Origin: Motacilla alba alba
Lineage: Eukaryota; Chordata; Aves; Passeriformes; Motacillidae
DNA length: 64,000 nt
Direction: 5' to 3'
Assembly (NCBI RefSeq): GCF_015832195.1
Contig: NC_052026.1
Span: 12,263,619 to 12,327,618 of the forward strand
The notes beneath the pieces are model-generated. The model was not told the origin of the DNA, did not search any database, and saw nothing but the letters and a program-made list of their open reading frames with translations. Of the stretch, positions 36,801 to 50,600 are shown one piece after another (positions within the stretch are counted from its first letter, which is position 1; every line of letters begins with the position of its first letter). The position numbers and the translations under genes were made by a program.

Positions 36801-39800
36801 AGCTGAAAGAAATATTAAAAATCCAAAGTTGCTCCTGAATCCACCTCCAGCATGCTCTAGTCTCTGCCACAATTATTCCTTCAACAACTTCTGTTGCTCC
36901 TGAAAACCATGTTGTCTGTGCTGCTTTCAAGGGACAGCAATCAATACTCAATTCCACACTGCTAAACTTCAAATTTTGTATTTATCTCATGCTACGAAAT
37001 TTTTAGGGACTGTTACTCAAGAAAACGTTATACAACATATCTTCCCTTTCTTAGGTTCTTCCTTTCAGCTTCATTTAGAGTTCTGAGGCATGATTCAGAC
37101 TGAAGTGAATAAATGAATTTTTGCTGATTTCATTGGCCCTTCAGTTAGGGCCTGAGAGCTCGAGTTAGATGCCAGTCTTTCCAAATGCACATATGTGTGT
37201 GCATTTATAAAAGCAGAAGCTTAGCAGTACATTAATAACCATGGAGATGGAAATCATCTGTTTATCCATACAGCACACAGCAAAATGAGGAAAAGTTAGC
37301 CACATTCTCCTGAATGTGGCTATTTTTGTATGAAAAATGAGTTTCAGAGTATTAGCGTGGTCTTACTAAAGTGATTTATTTCTTTGCCTTCCTGGACAGA
37401 CTGAGAGGAGTCTTAATGGGGCTTACTTTTATAACTGTGAGAACCTGAGGGCAGGTTTAATGGCCTGGGCAGCTTCACCTGGGATCTCCACAGCCCCAGG
37501 AACCCATTTCAGCTCAGTCCTTGGCCCCTGGTCCCTGCCTGAGCTCTGGATGTGCTATTTCTGTACCTGTCACTGGTGCTTGCTGCTCCTGACCTGGGCA
37601 GGGATTTTTTTTACTCTGACCTTGTCACTGTGGTGCTGTTCATCAGTCAGTGACCTGCCCCTGCCCTTGGTTATCCTCACTAGAGCCAAGCTGCATATTG
37701 AATTCTGGGCTTGACCTCGGGCTGGCCTCGTTACCATGAGCCTTTCTCATGATCTGGGCTCTCAGATGGCCCTGCCTGTCCTCCCTTGGCCTGCTCAGAG
37801 GTGCCTTCAGGCCTAGTTTCAAGACCATTCTTACAACTAACCAGTGATTTTCAAGAACACCCTTGATATTTTACTGTTCTCACTCAGGTTGGAGTCAATG
37901 AAGTATTAATCATGAGGAATAAAGCAAAGTAAAACCCCAGCTTGTGCTGTGGTGACTAATATTGTCATTGCAGGCACAGAACAAAGTTAATTGCTGTTCA
38001 CTGCTTAGAGAAGATGCAAACAAGGTTTTTTTTCTAAAAAGGTGTTTGCTCCTGATTCTAATTGACTGTCACAAGGAACAGTGTGTTGATAGAACTGAGG
38101 GCAGAGAGTGGGTCGGGTGCAAAACCACTAACAGGAAAGATGAACAAAAATAATATCTTAGCTTTTTCTGTTGTTGATGGTGGGCATTATTAAATCATGT
38201 TCTGAGAATCCTTTTCTTAATTTCAGCATGGCTCTGGAGGTTACAGTGGAACACAGTTTATAGAAATGATTTCTAAGTTGAGATTTGAAGGTTGTTCACA
38301 GTGGGTATGGACATGTACAATGAGATTAAATTCACTGCAGGAGCACAAGGAGGTTGTTGCTTCCTCTCAGTGCTAAGGCCTCTTCATTTTAACTGCAATG
38401 ATGACTTGATTTTTAAATATAAACATTAACTGAAAGCAGATTATTTTAATGGGTTTTTTATAGCATTATAGTACAAGATCAAATATAGGTCAAATAAATA
38501 TAGGTCAAATAGCTCTTGAAACTCTCCTGGAATTGTATAGTAGTGACATAATCTGTGACAGCGTAATTGGATCTGAATCTTCTGCTGAGTGATCTGCCCT
38601 ATAAATAAGTTTTTATTCCAGATCTCAGGAGCTGAAATCAAGCCTTAAGTAGCAGTGTTAGAGTTGCAGTAACATCAGCTGTCAGTTGCACTATTAACAT
38701 AGGTGAGACAAACTCTCCTATGTGAACACTCCTGTTAATCTTTAAAGAAATGTTAGGCAGCTGTTGTGAACAAAGTTTTGATTTTCTAATTGTACCATTC
38801 TGCCAAAAAACCTGGAAGTGTGAAGTGTTAGCAACTTGAAACTCTTGCTGGGGTTTTTGACTGAGAATGCCATATGACAGCACTCAAGTTTGCTTTTGGG
38901 CTATTTTTAAAAACAATTTATTCTGAGATTCTCAAGGCACTGATTACACTGGAATCCATAACATGTGCCAATGTGTAATATCTGAAACCAGCTGAGGATT
39001 TTCCCAGTCAGTTGACTTGAAATCACATCTTTAATAATGTCTTTATGCACTTAGTAATGACAAAAAGCAAAGGATTTCTGGTAGTTGAGAAGTGAAATGT
39101 GAGATAATACAAAGATGCTGTAGTGTAAAGCATGTTGATCTTTCTATTATTGCCTTAGTGTCTGAGGTAAACTAGTTAGTTATCTCTGGAGTGGTGTGTG
39201 TTATATTTATATTTGGGAATCATAACAGCATTACTACTGTGCATAAACAACAGCGATATCACCTAGAAATGAACACTCCTGATATTGGACTGGAATGCTA
39301 CAAAGTGTCCTGTAGTACAGAAAAGCAGATGTGGTGAAAAAAACCCCCAAACCTGGAGCATTACTGTTGTCTCTGTATATTTTTTAAATCATAAATTTAA
39401 TTTCTTTTCTTGCTTGCAGTTATGCTGCATGGACTGGAGATGGGTGTATTATTCATGCTGTAGTTATGGATCCAGATCCTGCATCGGTGCTTTCTTGGGA
39501 ACATTGTGGGCACAGGACTTGTTCTGTCTGCTGTAGCTGATGCTATGTTATTAATGTTATTTCAAATGCAAACTCCCCTACATAGTACCTGTCATCCAGA
39601 AAGTACCCCATAGCAATCTAGAGCTCTCTTGTCACACCATGTATTGTTTTGGGGGAGGGGTTTTAGCTCTTTTGGCTGCAGTGGAATGGTTTCTGATTAG
39701 CTGGGCTCAGTAAATTTTCTTCACAATATTTATGTATCTATAATGCAAACAATGCTGGAGTGAGAGCCAGCATCTTGTTGAATGTTGCTGTATTTTGCTA

Positions 39801-41491
39801 ATTCCTCAGGCTGTAATGACAAAATCTGAGTTGGACCATGATACTATATCTGAGTTTCTCTTGTAACTGGACTTAAAATGCCTTCACTTTTGGTTGCCAA
39901 TGTCTCCCAGGAGCTCAGACTAACCTTCCACAAGATGACCTCCCACCTCAAGTATCCTGGTGGATTCTTTTTGCTACTTAAAACCAGATGCATTCTGCAG
40001 CTCAATTTGTAATGTGCTGTCTTTGGTATTTCAGTGTCTTAAATCTGGAACCAGGATGGACCTCTGCATCCCCAGGTACCAACCTTCTGCATGCAGTCAC
40101 ACTGTGTAATCTCATCCTGCTCAGCTGTTATGCTTGTGATGCTGTTTTTCTTGGAAATTGCATCTGGATAAGGTTGGTCAGTCCTGTTGTGAGGCTGTAT
40201 GAGATGAAAGCTTCAGGAGGTATGGCTGCAGGCCACTCAACACACATGTCAGTCCTCCGAGTGTGCCAGCTGGAGTTCACAAGGACCACGCTGGGTTTAG
40301 AGGAATGACAATGAAATACCACTGGAGGAGAGGCAGTGTTTTTATGGAGGGTAATGTATCTTATTGATGCAATACTAATGTAACTGTATATAACTTTAAA
40401 AGCCCTCAAGAAACCATGAATATGTAATTCTGGAATATGCTCCATTTCTTTTGTGGTGTTAATATATACCAAGCGCTGAGATTTTCAGACTACCCAACCA
40501 GAGGCATGAGTAATTTTTGAAAAAGGCCTCTAATTATGTGGTAAAAAAATCAGATGCTCTTCATTATATGTCTGTAGGAAGGATCTGTTCAAACTGTTTG
40601 TGTTAGCTCTTGAAGCTGTAAAAGGAGTTGCGATCTCGTTTTTCTCAGTGCTGTACAAACACACTTAGAAAAATATTCCCTGCCCATGCAATAGAACTGC
40701 AATCAGAGGACAGGAAATTCAGAGAATTCAAGTGACTTATAAAATGTCATTCAAGTCTGGAAATAACCATCTAGGTTGTTTTTACCTATCAGATAATGCT
40801 TTTGTTAACTGACAATGTAAACTCTTCCTTTCACATAGATTCAATAGCCTTCTGTTCCTTCTCTGCATCTTTCCACTGGTTGTGGAAAGACATCAGGAAG
40901 TAACTCTTTATGCTAGAGTGATATTGTCAGGACATAGGACTTCTAAATCTTTCTGCCCATTGCTTTTAAAAATCACATTCACAGTTTAAATTAACACATT
41001 TAATATCTAGCTATAGTTGAAAAGTGCTCTGGAAGACAGGACAGACAGAAGCAAAGCTCCTTCTGCAACTGTGAGGTGGCTGTGGCAGTGTTTGAGTGCT
41101 GGACAGTGAGCAGAAAATATCCAGGGAGTTGTAACGAGCTGTGTAATTGAGCTAATCCCTGACAAGGACAAAAGCCTTTTTATCCCTCTCATTGCTCAGT
41201 GCTGATCTTGCTGAGGATGCACAGGTCAGTAAGAGAAAAGGTGCCCATGTTTCTGCTCTAACACTCACTCTCTTGGAAGGCTGGATGCCTTTGCAGAGCA
41301 ACAGATCCATTCCATTTTTAAATTCTTGGATAGGAGTTTTTCATCTTTGATTATGTAGCAAAACTAAACTTGGAAATTTGGGGATTGCAAAACTGTGGAT
41401 ACTGTTGTCTTTATTGAGTTCAGCACTGCTTGCAGCTGAGCTTCTTATCTGAGTTGCCTTATACACATTTTTTTCCAGGCCTTTTTGCACA

Positions 41492-41541
41492 CCTTTCTTT
41501 TTTTTTTTTCTTTTTTTTTTCTTTTTTAAATTTTTTTTTAA
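41492..41541. repeat. T-rich tract
   Basis: About 50 bases of T interrupted by single C and short A runs. It could be the poly(A) tail of a minus-strand retroposed copy, but no body is recognisable beside it. Confidence 0.8.
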
Positions 41542-44500
41542 GCTGATAAAACACCCTGGATGGGGCAGTTAGAATAAGGGCAAAGGTAAATGGAGCTTGC
41601 TGGCAGACATTTAATGAGTCAGGGAGGAGGAGGCCAGACAGAACACACCTGTCAGAATGGTCTTACCAGCATGGCTGAGGGCAGCATCCCATTTTGTCAG
41701 TGTGAATAGAACCCTGGAGCTGAAAGGTTACAAACGTACCTGCCAGTCTCAAACTTGCATGTCAGAAGTTGCCTGCCCTTCTTTTGTAAGGGGCTAAAAA
41801 TGTGCAGATGCTAGGGTGGAGAAATTAGAGTCCATCTGTGCTGCTCTCAGCAGCAGTTAGGGAATTGAAAGAGCAGCTGAAGGTGCTTTGAAAGCAAGAA
41901 AGGGATCTCTGAATGTCTGCTTGCACATAAATGGACACAGCATGTGGTGGGCTGAAGCAGACTGTTCAGATCAACTCTAAATTATTTGTGCAGGCTGCTG
42001 CTGTGAGCCAGAGGAAGAAAAGACTTGCAGCTATAACTTAAAGAAGCTGCTACCATAAATACAGCTGCAAGCATGTTGAGGTTTCTATAATCTATTTGGT
42101 TTTATTTATTAACTCAATGTTTTGCACAAACATTTAATACTCTTGCATCATGTAGGGCTGTGTGTTTACTGTATGAGCAATTGTGCACCTTGTTTTAGTT
42201 CTCTTGGTTTCTGAGAAGAGTCTGAAGAGGTTATTTCAGGACAGGCTGGGAGTACATCCATAAGAAATTGAGAGGGACTGGCAGTCTGCAGAGGTGTATT
42301 GTACTTTTTAAACTGGTTAATGTGACTGTGTTTTACCTCTGTATATGGGCTTATAAAGTTTCTAGACATTCCTTTGATAAATGTAGGGTGAAGAGAAGCT
42401 AGTCTACCTTAAAGCTCTAGAAAAGACTTATGCCCATTTTTAGTAGTAATTTGTTTTTTTCCATGCTTAGAAACTCAAGTATGTTATTTAGGAAAACTGT
42501 AAAGTCCTACTAGAAAAGCAGCAATCTGATCCTAGTTTGATTAATCTTCTCTTTACCAGGTTTCTTCCTAAAACTGTGAGATTACTGCCTCGGTGCATGG
42601 AAAAGCATTGTACCTTTTCCTACATTACAAAACCATCATGACATATCAATTGTGCAGGAAGGCTAATCCAAATGCCCTTGAAGCTGGTTGGAATGTTTAC
42701 CTTTGCTTCAACAGGCCTTTCTGTTTAGGGTGGTGTGATTTGGCTCAGACCCCTTCTAAAAGCAAAAACCACAAGATGTTCCAAAAGTAAGGTATTGGTG
42801 ATGTTGACAGACACCTTACCCACCAACAGCCTCCCTCTTGTTAATGTTTCAGATGAGGAGATTGAAGTGAGTAATTAACATGTATGAGCTGTAGTTACAA
42901 GCTGAAAAACTTTATTGTTTTTTGCCCTAAAGATTGACTGCCTTGCTCAACAGTGAATGAAACCTGTAAGAAAATGATCCTAGTTTTTGTGACAAATGTA
43001 AGGAACTAACTGGGTAAGGTTGTATGCAATTCTGGCAACTATCTTATGGTATCTCAGCTCACAAATTCCCTTTCATCCATCACTGATACTCAGCCAGAAT
43101 GAACTCCTTTGTGATACTTGATACTAGATTGTTATATGAAACTCTGTAAAGCTGAAATTCGGGCTTGTTTTCATGTATTGCTCAGACACTTGTATGTTTT
43201 GGAGTTCTTTCAAAACAGCCTCATGTTTGTAAGGTTACATAAACCAGCAAGGTTTTGTACAAGTTAGAGGGAGGTGATTTCCTCAGTAGACAGGAAGGCA
43301 TCTCTGGAGATGTGGGGTGGTGTCATTCGATGATCTGTATTTCCCAGTTTTAGAGTGACTCTGTGGAGAGCAGTGTCCTGTGGAACAGGATGTGCTGTGT
43401 GGCACCTCTGTCTGCTGCTGGAAGCTGGTTGCTGCTGAAACCAGCAAGTTTCCTCCAAGGAGTTATTGCACCTAATCAGCTGGAGAGATGGGTTTGTTCC
43501 CCCTCAGGCTCTTTTCTCCCTCTGCCAGCTGTACCCAGTGAAACTGCCTTCCTGTGCAGGCACATTCTTATGATGCACCAAACACTCCTTCAGCAAGTTG
43601 CTGAAATATCCGCTCTGCACCAGTGAATGTGCCAGTATTATTCCCAAAGAGGTATTGGGCAACTGATTTCCAAAGACTTTGGCAGAATCTATAGAAAACT
43701 GGAGCTGGTATCAGGCAGGAAAGGTTTGACATGGAGTTTTGCCTGACTCAGTTGTTTCATTTCCCAGCAGAGTCCCAAATGCAGGCTCTCTGCTTCATGC
43801 CGTGTTACTTTTGACGAGCTTATACCTGTACCATGGCACAAAGCCATCTTTTGCAAGTTTTAGAAAAGAATGCTGCCTCTTGGATGAAGAAATAAGGAAC
43901 AAGAAAAAAAAATAATTTGGCAAGTTTCAGTGAGGAATTTTTGTAAGGAAAAACCCTTGGAGGCAGCATAGTTGCCATATATGAGTCATCTGAAACACAT
44001 AACATGAATTAGGTAGTAAAGTAGTCATCCCCATCTCAGAAAATTAAGTTAATTATTATTTCTAGATGATTAGAAAGAGTAGGGGAGAATGGATAGATGT
44101 TTAACAAGTTGACCTTCCAAAGTTCATGGGAGTAATTTCTCAGTACAGCCTGAAGATAAGATCAGAAGCTGTGAGACAAGCATGTCTCCAGAATAAATGC
44201 AGCATACAAAGAGTTTTAACACAGTCCAACAAATATGCTGAAACAGACGACTTGTTTTAGCTATTCCCATATATACTAGGAAATAAATGCTTGTATATTG
44301 GAAAATATGCAAATTTTCTGTAGGAACTGCAATTCTGCAGGAAATTGCAACACCTTGGAGAGATGTGAAACTGAGAAACAATGATAAAAATGCAGAATAT
44401 CTATATCACAGGCTATGCCTATAGAGGCACAGGCGTCGTTGGGGTTTTTGGCAAGAACTGAGTGCTCTGAGGTGCACTCTAGCCCAATGATGCTGGAGGG

Positions 44501-47500
44501 TTTAGCCGCTGCAGCAGAAGAGATGCCCATGTACAGAACATGCCTGAACAGAGCTTGGGTGTGTTCCAGGGTGTTCCATGGCTGAGGGGACTGACAGATG
44601 TCTCGGCCCAAAACGAGCCCACTGAGAGCTTGCAAATGTGAATTTATTCCTGGGGGATCATGTGCTACAACTAAACATGAATCTGTATTGTAACTACTAT
44701 AAATCACTTAGGCTATTGACTTAGGAAGATTAGCACTTTTAAATGAGGGGCTCAGTACTTGTGGTCAGGCACAGACAGGTGTGACACAGGTTGGTCACCT
44801 GTAGCCCAGCAAGGAGTCTGGATCATTTTTGTCCTAGAGCAGCCCTGTGGCTGAAGCACAGGCCAGGAGATATGTGTTCATTTCTTGCCTCTGTTATGGC
44901 AATTTATCGGCAGACATTTAATTTCTGTATCTTCAAATGATTAAAAGTATCTGTTTGATAACCAGTCACACCTAGATGTGAGTCAGATGGGACAGGTTAA
45001 CACCCTGTTAAGATTAGAGCTGTTCCTTCTATTATATAATTCTCTCTTTATTTTGAAAGAGGATTTCTGCTATTACCTGTTCAGTTGTGTGCCACTTGGG
45101 TATTTGATTGGATATTTTTCTTTTTTGGTACACTTCTGTGTGTTTGAGGGGAATGGTGCAAGCTGAGTGTGCTCTCAGGATGCAGCTCAGTAATGACACT
45201 CCAGCTTTTATTGTGTTCCAAGACTAACAGCAGTTTGGTGACAGCTGGGCAAGTTTGTTTATGCTTTCCCAAATGTCAGAACAAGGAGAGAGCCATCAAG
45301 GCTTTAAACTGAATGCATGTCATTTGCAAAATATGAAAGCACTGCAAAGCTGAGTGGTACTCAAAGTCCTCTAGCAAGGCTTTATGGGAAGCTAAAAAAT
45401 AAAAAGGCATTTTCTAAAATTGTGTTCCATTGTAATAGTTTGTATTAATAACACATTCAAAGGTGTAAAATTTCAGGAAAAAATGGAGGTATGTATGGCA
45501 AGCTTGCATAATTCTGCAAATAAGTACAACTTAAATTACTTTCTAAAGTTACTTTTTTCTCATTCTGCCTTGACATCATTGACTAGTATAATAGTTGACC
45601 TCATGGTTGATATTTTTATTCACAGGCTGAACTGATGAGTTGAATGAAGCATGGCATGTACTCAGGTACACAATGGGAGAGCATCAGGAGGGGTTAGCAC
45701 TGCAGTGTGAGTGGCAGATAAAGAAGCTCTGCTGTCCCAGGCCCAGGAGTCTTGTCTATGTTTCCCAGGCACAATAAGCATAGGGAGTCTTCTAGAAGTC
45801 CTGGGCATTACCTTTGTGCTGCTTTATATCCATTGTCCCCATTCCAGGTGAGGGAAAGGTTCATTACACTCCCTGGTGGTGCTTGTACTTTGTCTCTTTC
45901 AGAATAACAGCCACTCCTGAGGCAAACCCAGGAGACACTTTGCATAAGCACCCCATGAATGCTTTATTCAGGTGAGAGGATAAGAAACAGATCAAGATCA
46001 GGCCAGGGGATGGAGTGCAATGAGAGCTCTTTGAGCTTCTCTACTGTGTTTACCTAAGGGCTCCTCCCTCCTGAGGGACCAGGTGAGAGCATGCTTTTTC
46101 CCACACTCATGCCCTTCAGTTATTTTGTTGAGGTTTCTTTGTGAACAAGGAGTATCCAGAAAGTCTCCAAGGTTTGCCACTTTGCTTTTTATCAGGCATG
46201 TGGCTGACTGCATTGGTTTGAAGAAAAATCTGTGCAATGCTTCTGTACTGTCCTGTTACTTCACACTTTTGCACAATTCCTTTGTGTTTTCTCATGCTCT
46301 GGCACAGGTCCAGGCAAGGAAGCTCAGCCAGAGCAGGGACAAGCCTGAACTTGAATCTAAGGTCAAGAGAAATAGTCCTGTGGAACTGTCAGCTCAGTGC
46401 TAACTGATGGTGAAGCAAATTAAGTGCTAGGAAAGGATGGAGGACAAACCAGACAGTTGATGCATAAACATTTGGTTCATCTGTCCTTAGATTGCTGGAT
46501 TACATGCTGTTGTTCTCATCTCAGCATAGGAAATGAGCATCTGGAGAAGAAAAAACAGGTTGATATAGGGTATGGAACAATTTCTGTATTTGGAATAAGT
46601 CAGAAGACTGAGAGAAATAGAATAGAAATGTATAAATATGGTGCTGTGGAGAGGGATCAGTTGTGTAATCTCCCTTTAGTACAAGTACTAGAGGCCACAT
46701 ATGAAATTGCTGGGAACCAGATGAAAAGAGATGGAAGGAACTAGCAAGAGAACAAACCTTGTCAGACTTGGGCCAGCTGGCTCAGCTGCACGTACCTGGA
46801 GGCAGCAGAAGATAAAAGACAAGCATCACATACTTGTCCTGTTCCATCCTGTGGGTGACTGCTACTGGCCGCCAATGAGGGTGGCATGGGAGGCTGGAGG
46901 GACCTTTTGGATCCTTCTGGCCTGCCCTGTGCATGTCCCAAGGGCAGAGGAGCTGCACTGAGCTCTGGTTACCCCGAGCAGCTCAGGCTCACGCTCAGGC
47001 ACGGTGAGCTGCAGCAGCAGAGACAAGGGCAGACTTTCCTGTGGCACAGCTCTGACCTGCAGTTATTGCTGACAGCCCTGAGTGTTCCCCTGCAGGGTGG
47101 CAGGAGTATAAAAAAGGGCTGTGGATAATGGCCCGGTCAGAGCTGCCAGGGACAGATACCAAAGATAGCCCACGCTTTGGTGCCACATCATTCTGCCCTG
47201 GCAGGCACATTTCAGGCTGGGCTGATAAGCAGAGCCACTCAGGTACTTCTCTGTCACAGCACTGCTGTGTGGCTTCAGCCTTGAGGTGAAGGGTCACTCC
47301 ATGTTACAATCCCCAGGCTCTTTGGCAGATGTTTTGCTTGATGATTCAAACTTAGCATTTTCACAATCAAGACAAATATTGACCAGGCAACGAGGAACAC
47401 CTCCTCCTTTTCATCTGTGCTTGGGACAACTCTGTGGAAAAAATAAAAACTGCAGCTGGCTTGACATCTGCCAAAAATGTGAGTGGATTAAAAATAAGTT

Positions 47501-47642
47501 ATTTCTCATGATAAAATAATTATTAAGGGTGTAAGATTAATCTAGAGTCTCTCAACTCTACTCTAGAATAAGCTGCTTGAAAGACAAAAAATATAGCACA
47601 CTATACCACTATAGCACACTATGACCCACAAAAAGGTCACCA

Positions 47643-47682
47643 CAAAAAAACCCAAACCAACCAACCAACCAACCAAAAACCC
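47643..47682. repeat. (CCAA)n microsatellite
   Basis: A short run of CCAA units flanked by A runs. Just upstream (47593-47622) the 12-mer ATAGCACACTAT occurs twice. Confidence 0.8.
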
Positions 47683-50600
47683 AGCAGTACAGTAACAACA
47701 GAATGTGAACTAAACTAATCCAAGCAAAAATACACCTACAACAGAAATTATAAGTTTTCTGTAGAGTAGGTGGGGATGAGAAACATGGAAGATATCTTTA
47801 GTGAAATTTCTCAAAAAAACAGAAGTACAACTTGAACAAGATCTTGGGGAAATTGGATTTTAATCTGGTACAAGCTGAGTATGTCCATTGACAGATCATT
47901 CAGCACTGAACACTTGTTTCACTGACCTATGTTCAGCTTTAAGCTTTGACAAGTGCAAAAAGGAGTGTCTGTCATTAAATGTGGAATTACATAAATTGCA
48001 ATGTATTTCTAAACCAAATGCTTTGGGGAATTAGTTACTGAATAGCTTTATTCTTCTGCAGAAATCCTACCTCTTTCTTACCTGTAAATCCACTGTGCAA
48101 AATCTCTTCAGACCTCATAGTAAATATTTCTATGTTCCTAAGACACAGAAATGACCCCAGAATATATGCATGTGTTTCAAAATAGAACATTATGTTTTAC
48201 AGGAAGTAACAGCTCATTTCGTATTCTAGCCACCTTAAGCTAGTCTAGAAACAGCTGTCAATTCAAGGTGAGAAACCCTGACCTCTGAAATAATTTTGTT
48301 ACACCTCGATGCATTACTGTTATATTGTGACTAAGTGATAAGGTTGTCTTTGTAGAAGGTACTGGCTCACCCAGGTTTATGCAGAATAGTCCCAGGAAAC
48401 TTTAAATTTCACTCCTGCCAGTCAGTGGCGGAGCTACTGTGAAGGGAAATGGGGGTCTGAGAAAATATCACTCCAGCTGACCTTTTAGTGTGCATGAAAG
48501 TACTCTTGAGAAGGAAGGACTTGCGTGCAAAAAGCACTTTGAACTTAGACTCTTAAAGTTATGGCAGAAAGGAAATGTTGCAAGTCAGGAATATCAGATT
48601 GGCTAACCTGGATCTGAGCAGCTGTTATCTCTGATAGAATCAGGTGCTTAAGAGGAAGATGAAAATAAACCCCGAGGGTAGGAAGCTGCAGGACAACTCT
48701 AGTCAAGTCTTTTTCTAAATCTTCACAGCTAAGAACTATTGCTCTCTGCTGCAGAAAATCTTATTTGTCTTTGACAAAATTGAACATGCTGGCCGGGTAC
48801 CTCTGGGTGCCCTAAGCTTCATGCGTTTCAAAGCCTTTAAGGAATGCTACAAAATCATTTATCTTGATTAAGTGATTCTTGGTAAAGTAGAAAAAAAAAC
48901 TAAAGTTGGGTTAAAGAGCTGCAAAATGGTTTATGCTGTGGCAAAGAAATGAATACAAGAAAGTCCAAAGGCTTGCTGCAACCCTGTTTATGAAAGTTTG
49001 TGTTGCTGAGTTAAACAAGCTCATAGCATCACATGCTCCTTTTCCACCTTTGAATTACTCACTTGTATTTGGAAACTGCAGTTTTGCCCTAAGGGAAAGT
49101 ATGTACAGAGAAGATGCTCAGTGCTCACAGTTCAGCTGTACCTACTACTTCCAGTTTTCTTCTCTGTTAGTTATTCCACTCAAGAAACTATGAACATTAA
49201 CTTTGAAGGATATTTTGTGCTTTGGGACATATGCACAGACCATAGAATTCTACAGCAGTTTATTCAATTAATCAGTTGCTAAATGCCCATGTAGACTAAA
49301 AGAACATAACTAAACCATGGCTGTATGACTGTAGAAGCTAAAGGCTGTATCTTCAAATGATGCAGCTCTCCAGAACTCATGTAAATATTTTGAATATATT
49401 GACATTTAGATAAGAGGAAAATTCCCAACCAGTTTAATGTGTAGTTTAATCTTTGACTAGGTCATGGATGCTGTTTGTTTGACATAAAAGTGTATGTGTT
49501 TACTTTTCCCCAAAACATCAATGATGAGCTCAGGATGGAGCTCTGAGGGCAGAGCACACGAGCTGAGCTTTCCTCTGCCTGTGGCAATTGGGAATGAAGA
49601 ATCTGCAAAGATCCACTCCTGGGAAACATGCATGGCTCTAGTCCCTGGAGCCTAAGGACTGCACCTCTTTGCATCCTACTAATTTCTGAAAGGAAGCACA
49701 TGTGCTGGGAAGTAGAAAGCACCCTATATTTGGCTATCATCCAGCCATCTGAGGAGGGAAATTGTGATCCTGGCCCGTTCTCTGAGGAAATGCCTGCACA
49801 GCCACTTGGCACTCTACTGCTTCTCTACACGGATACTTCACATGTAAACTATTCCTGCAAAATATCCACTGTTGGCTCCCAGTATTGTACTGGGAATGTC
49901 TCTTTCAAGGTGTGCTTATAGGGACTCTCTTGACCACTGCTCTTGCTCCCTAAGCCTGGACAGACAGGAGGTGGGGAATGTCCCAGTGAGGCACTGACAC
50001 TGAGTGCCATGCACAGTCCTTGCTGCAGGGTGGCCAAGGGCATGATTAAATGCAGTCAGTAGAGCTCCATAGCCCTCCTGGGCAGTGTGATTGATTGTCA
50101 CCTCCCCAAGTTTATTTCTTAACAGCTGTTTTTGAGACAAAGTGGTGGAAGTGGCCGATGCCCCTGGCCAGTGAAGGGTGGTGAAATTCCTTGGTTTCAT
50201 CTCATTGCTTTCGGATGACAACCCTCTTCGAACAGACAGGGAATCATTTCAAGGTAATCAATTGAAAGCAGGGAAAAGCAAAAATCACCATCTTACAATA
50301 GTTCCAGCAAAATGTAAGGTTTTGCTTTTTTTATTTTCCTCATACAATTTAGCAAGTTAATAAGACAAAACCATTTCAATCATTTATGTGACTGGGAGGT
50401 CAATGTTCCTGTGAACAACAAAAGGGTTCAGTGAACCTTTACTTCTCTTCCTTTGGACCCAGCTGCCTAAACAGTGCAAAAAGAGGTATGAACACACAAC
50501 AGATATGGCCTTGGCAGGGACATGGGAAAGTTGGGACATGTGGTCTGGACCAAATCTTTCTTTAGAGAAAGCCATGTGAAAGCACAAACACATGTAGGAA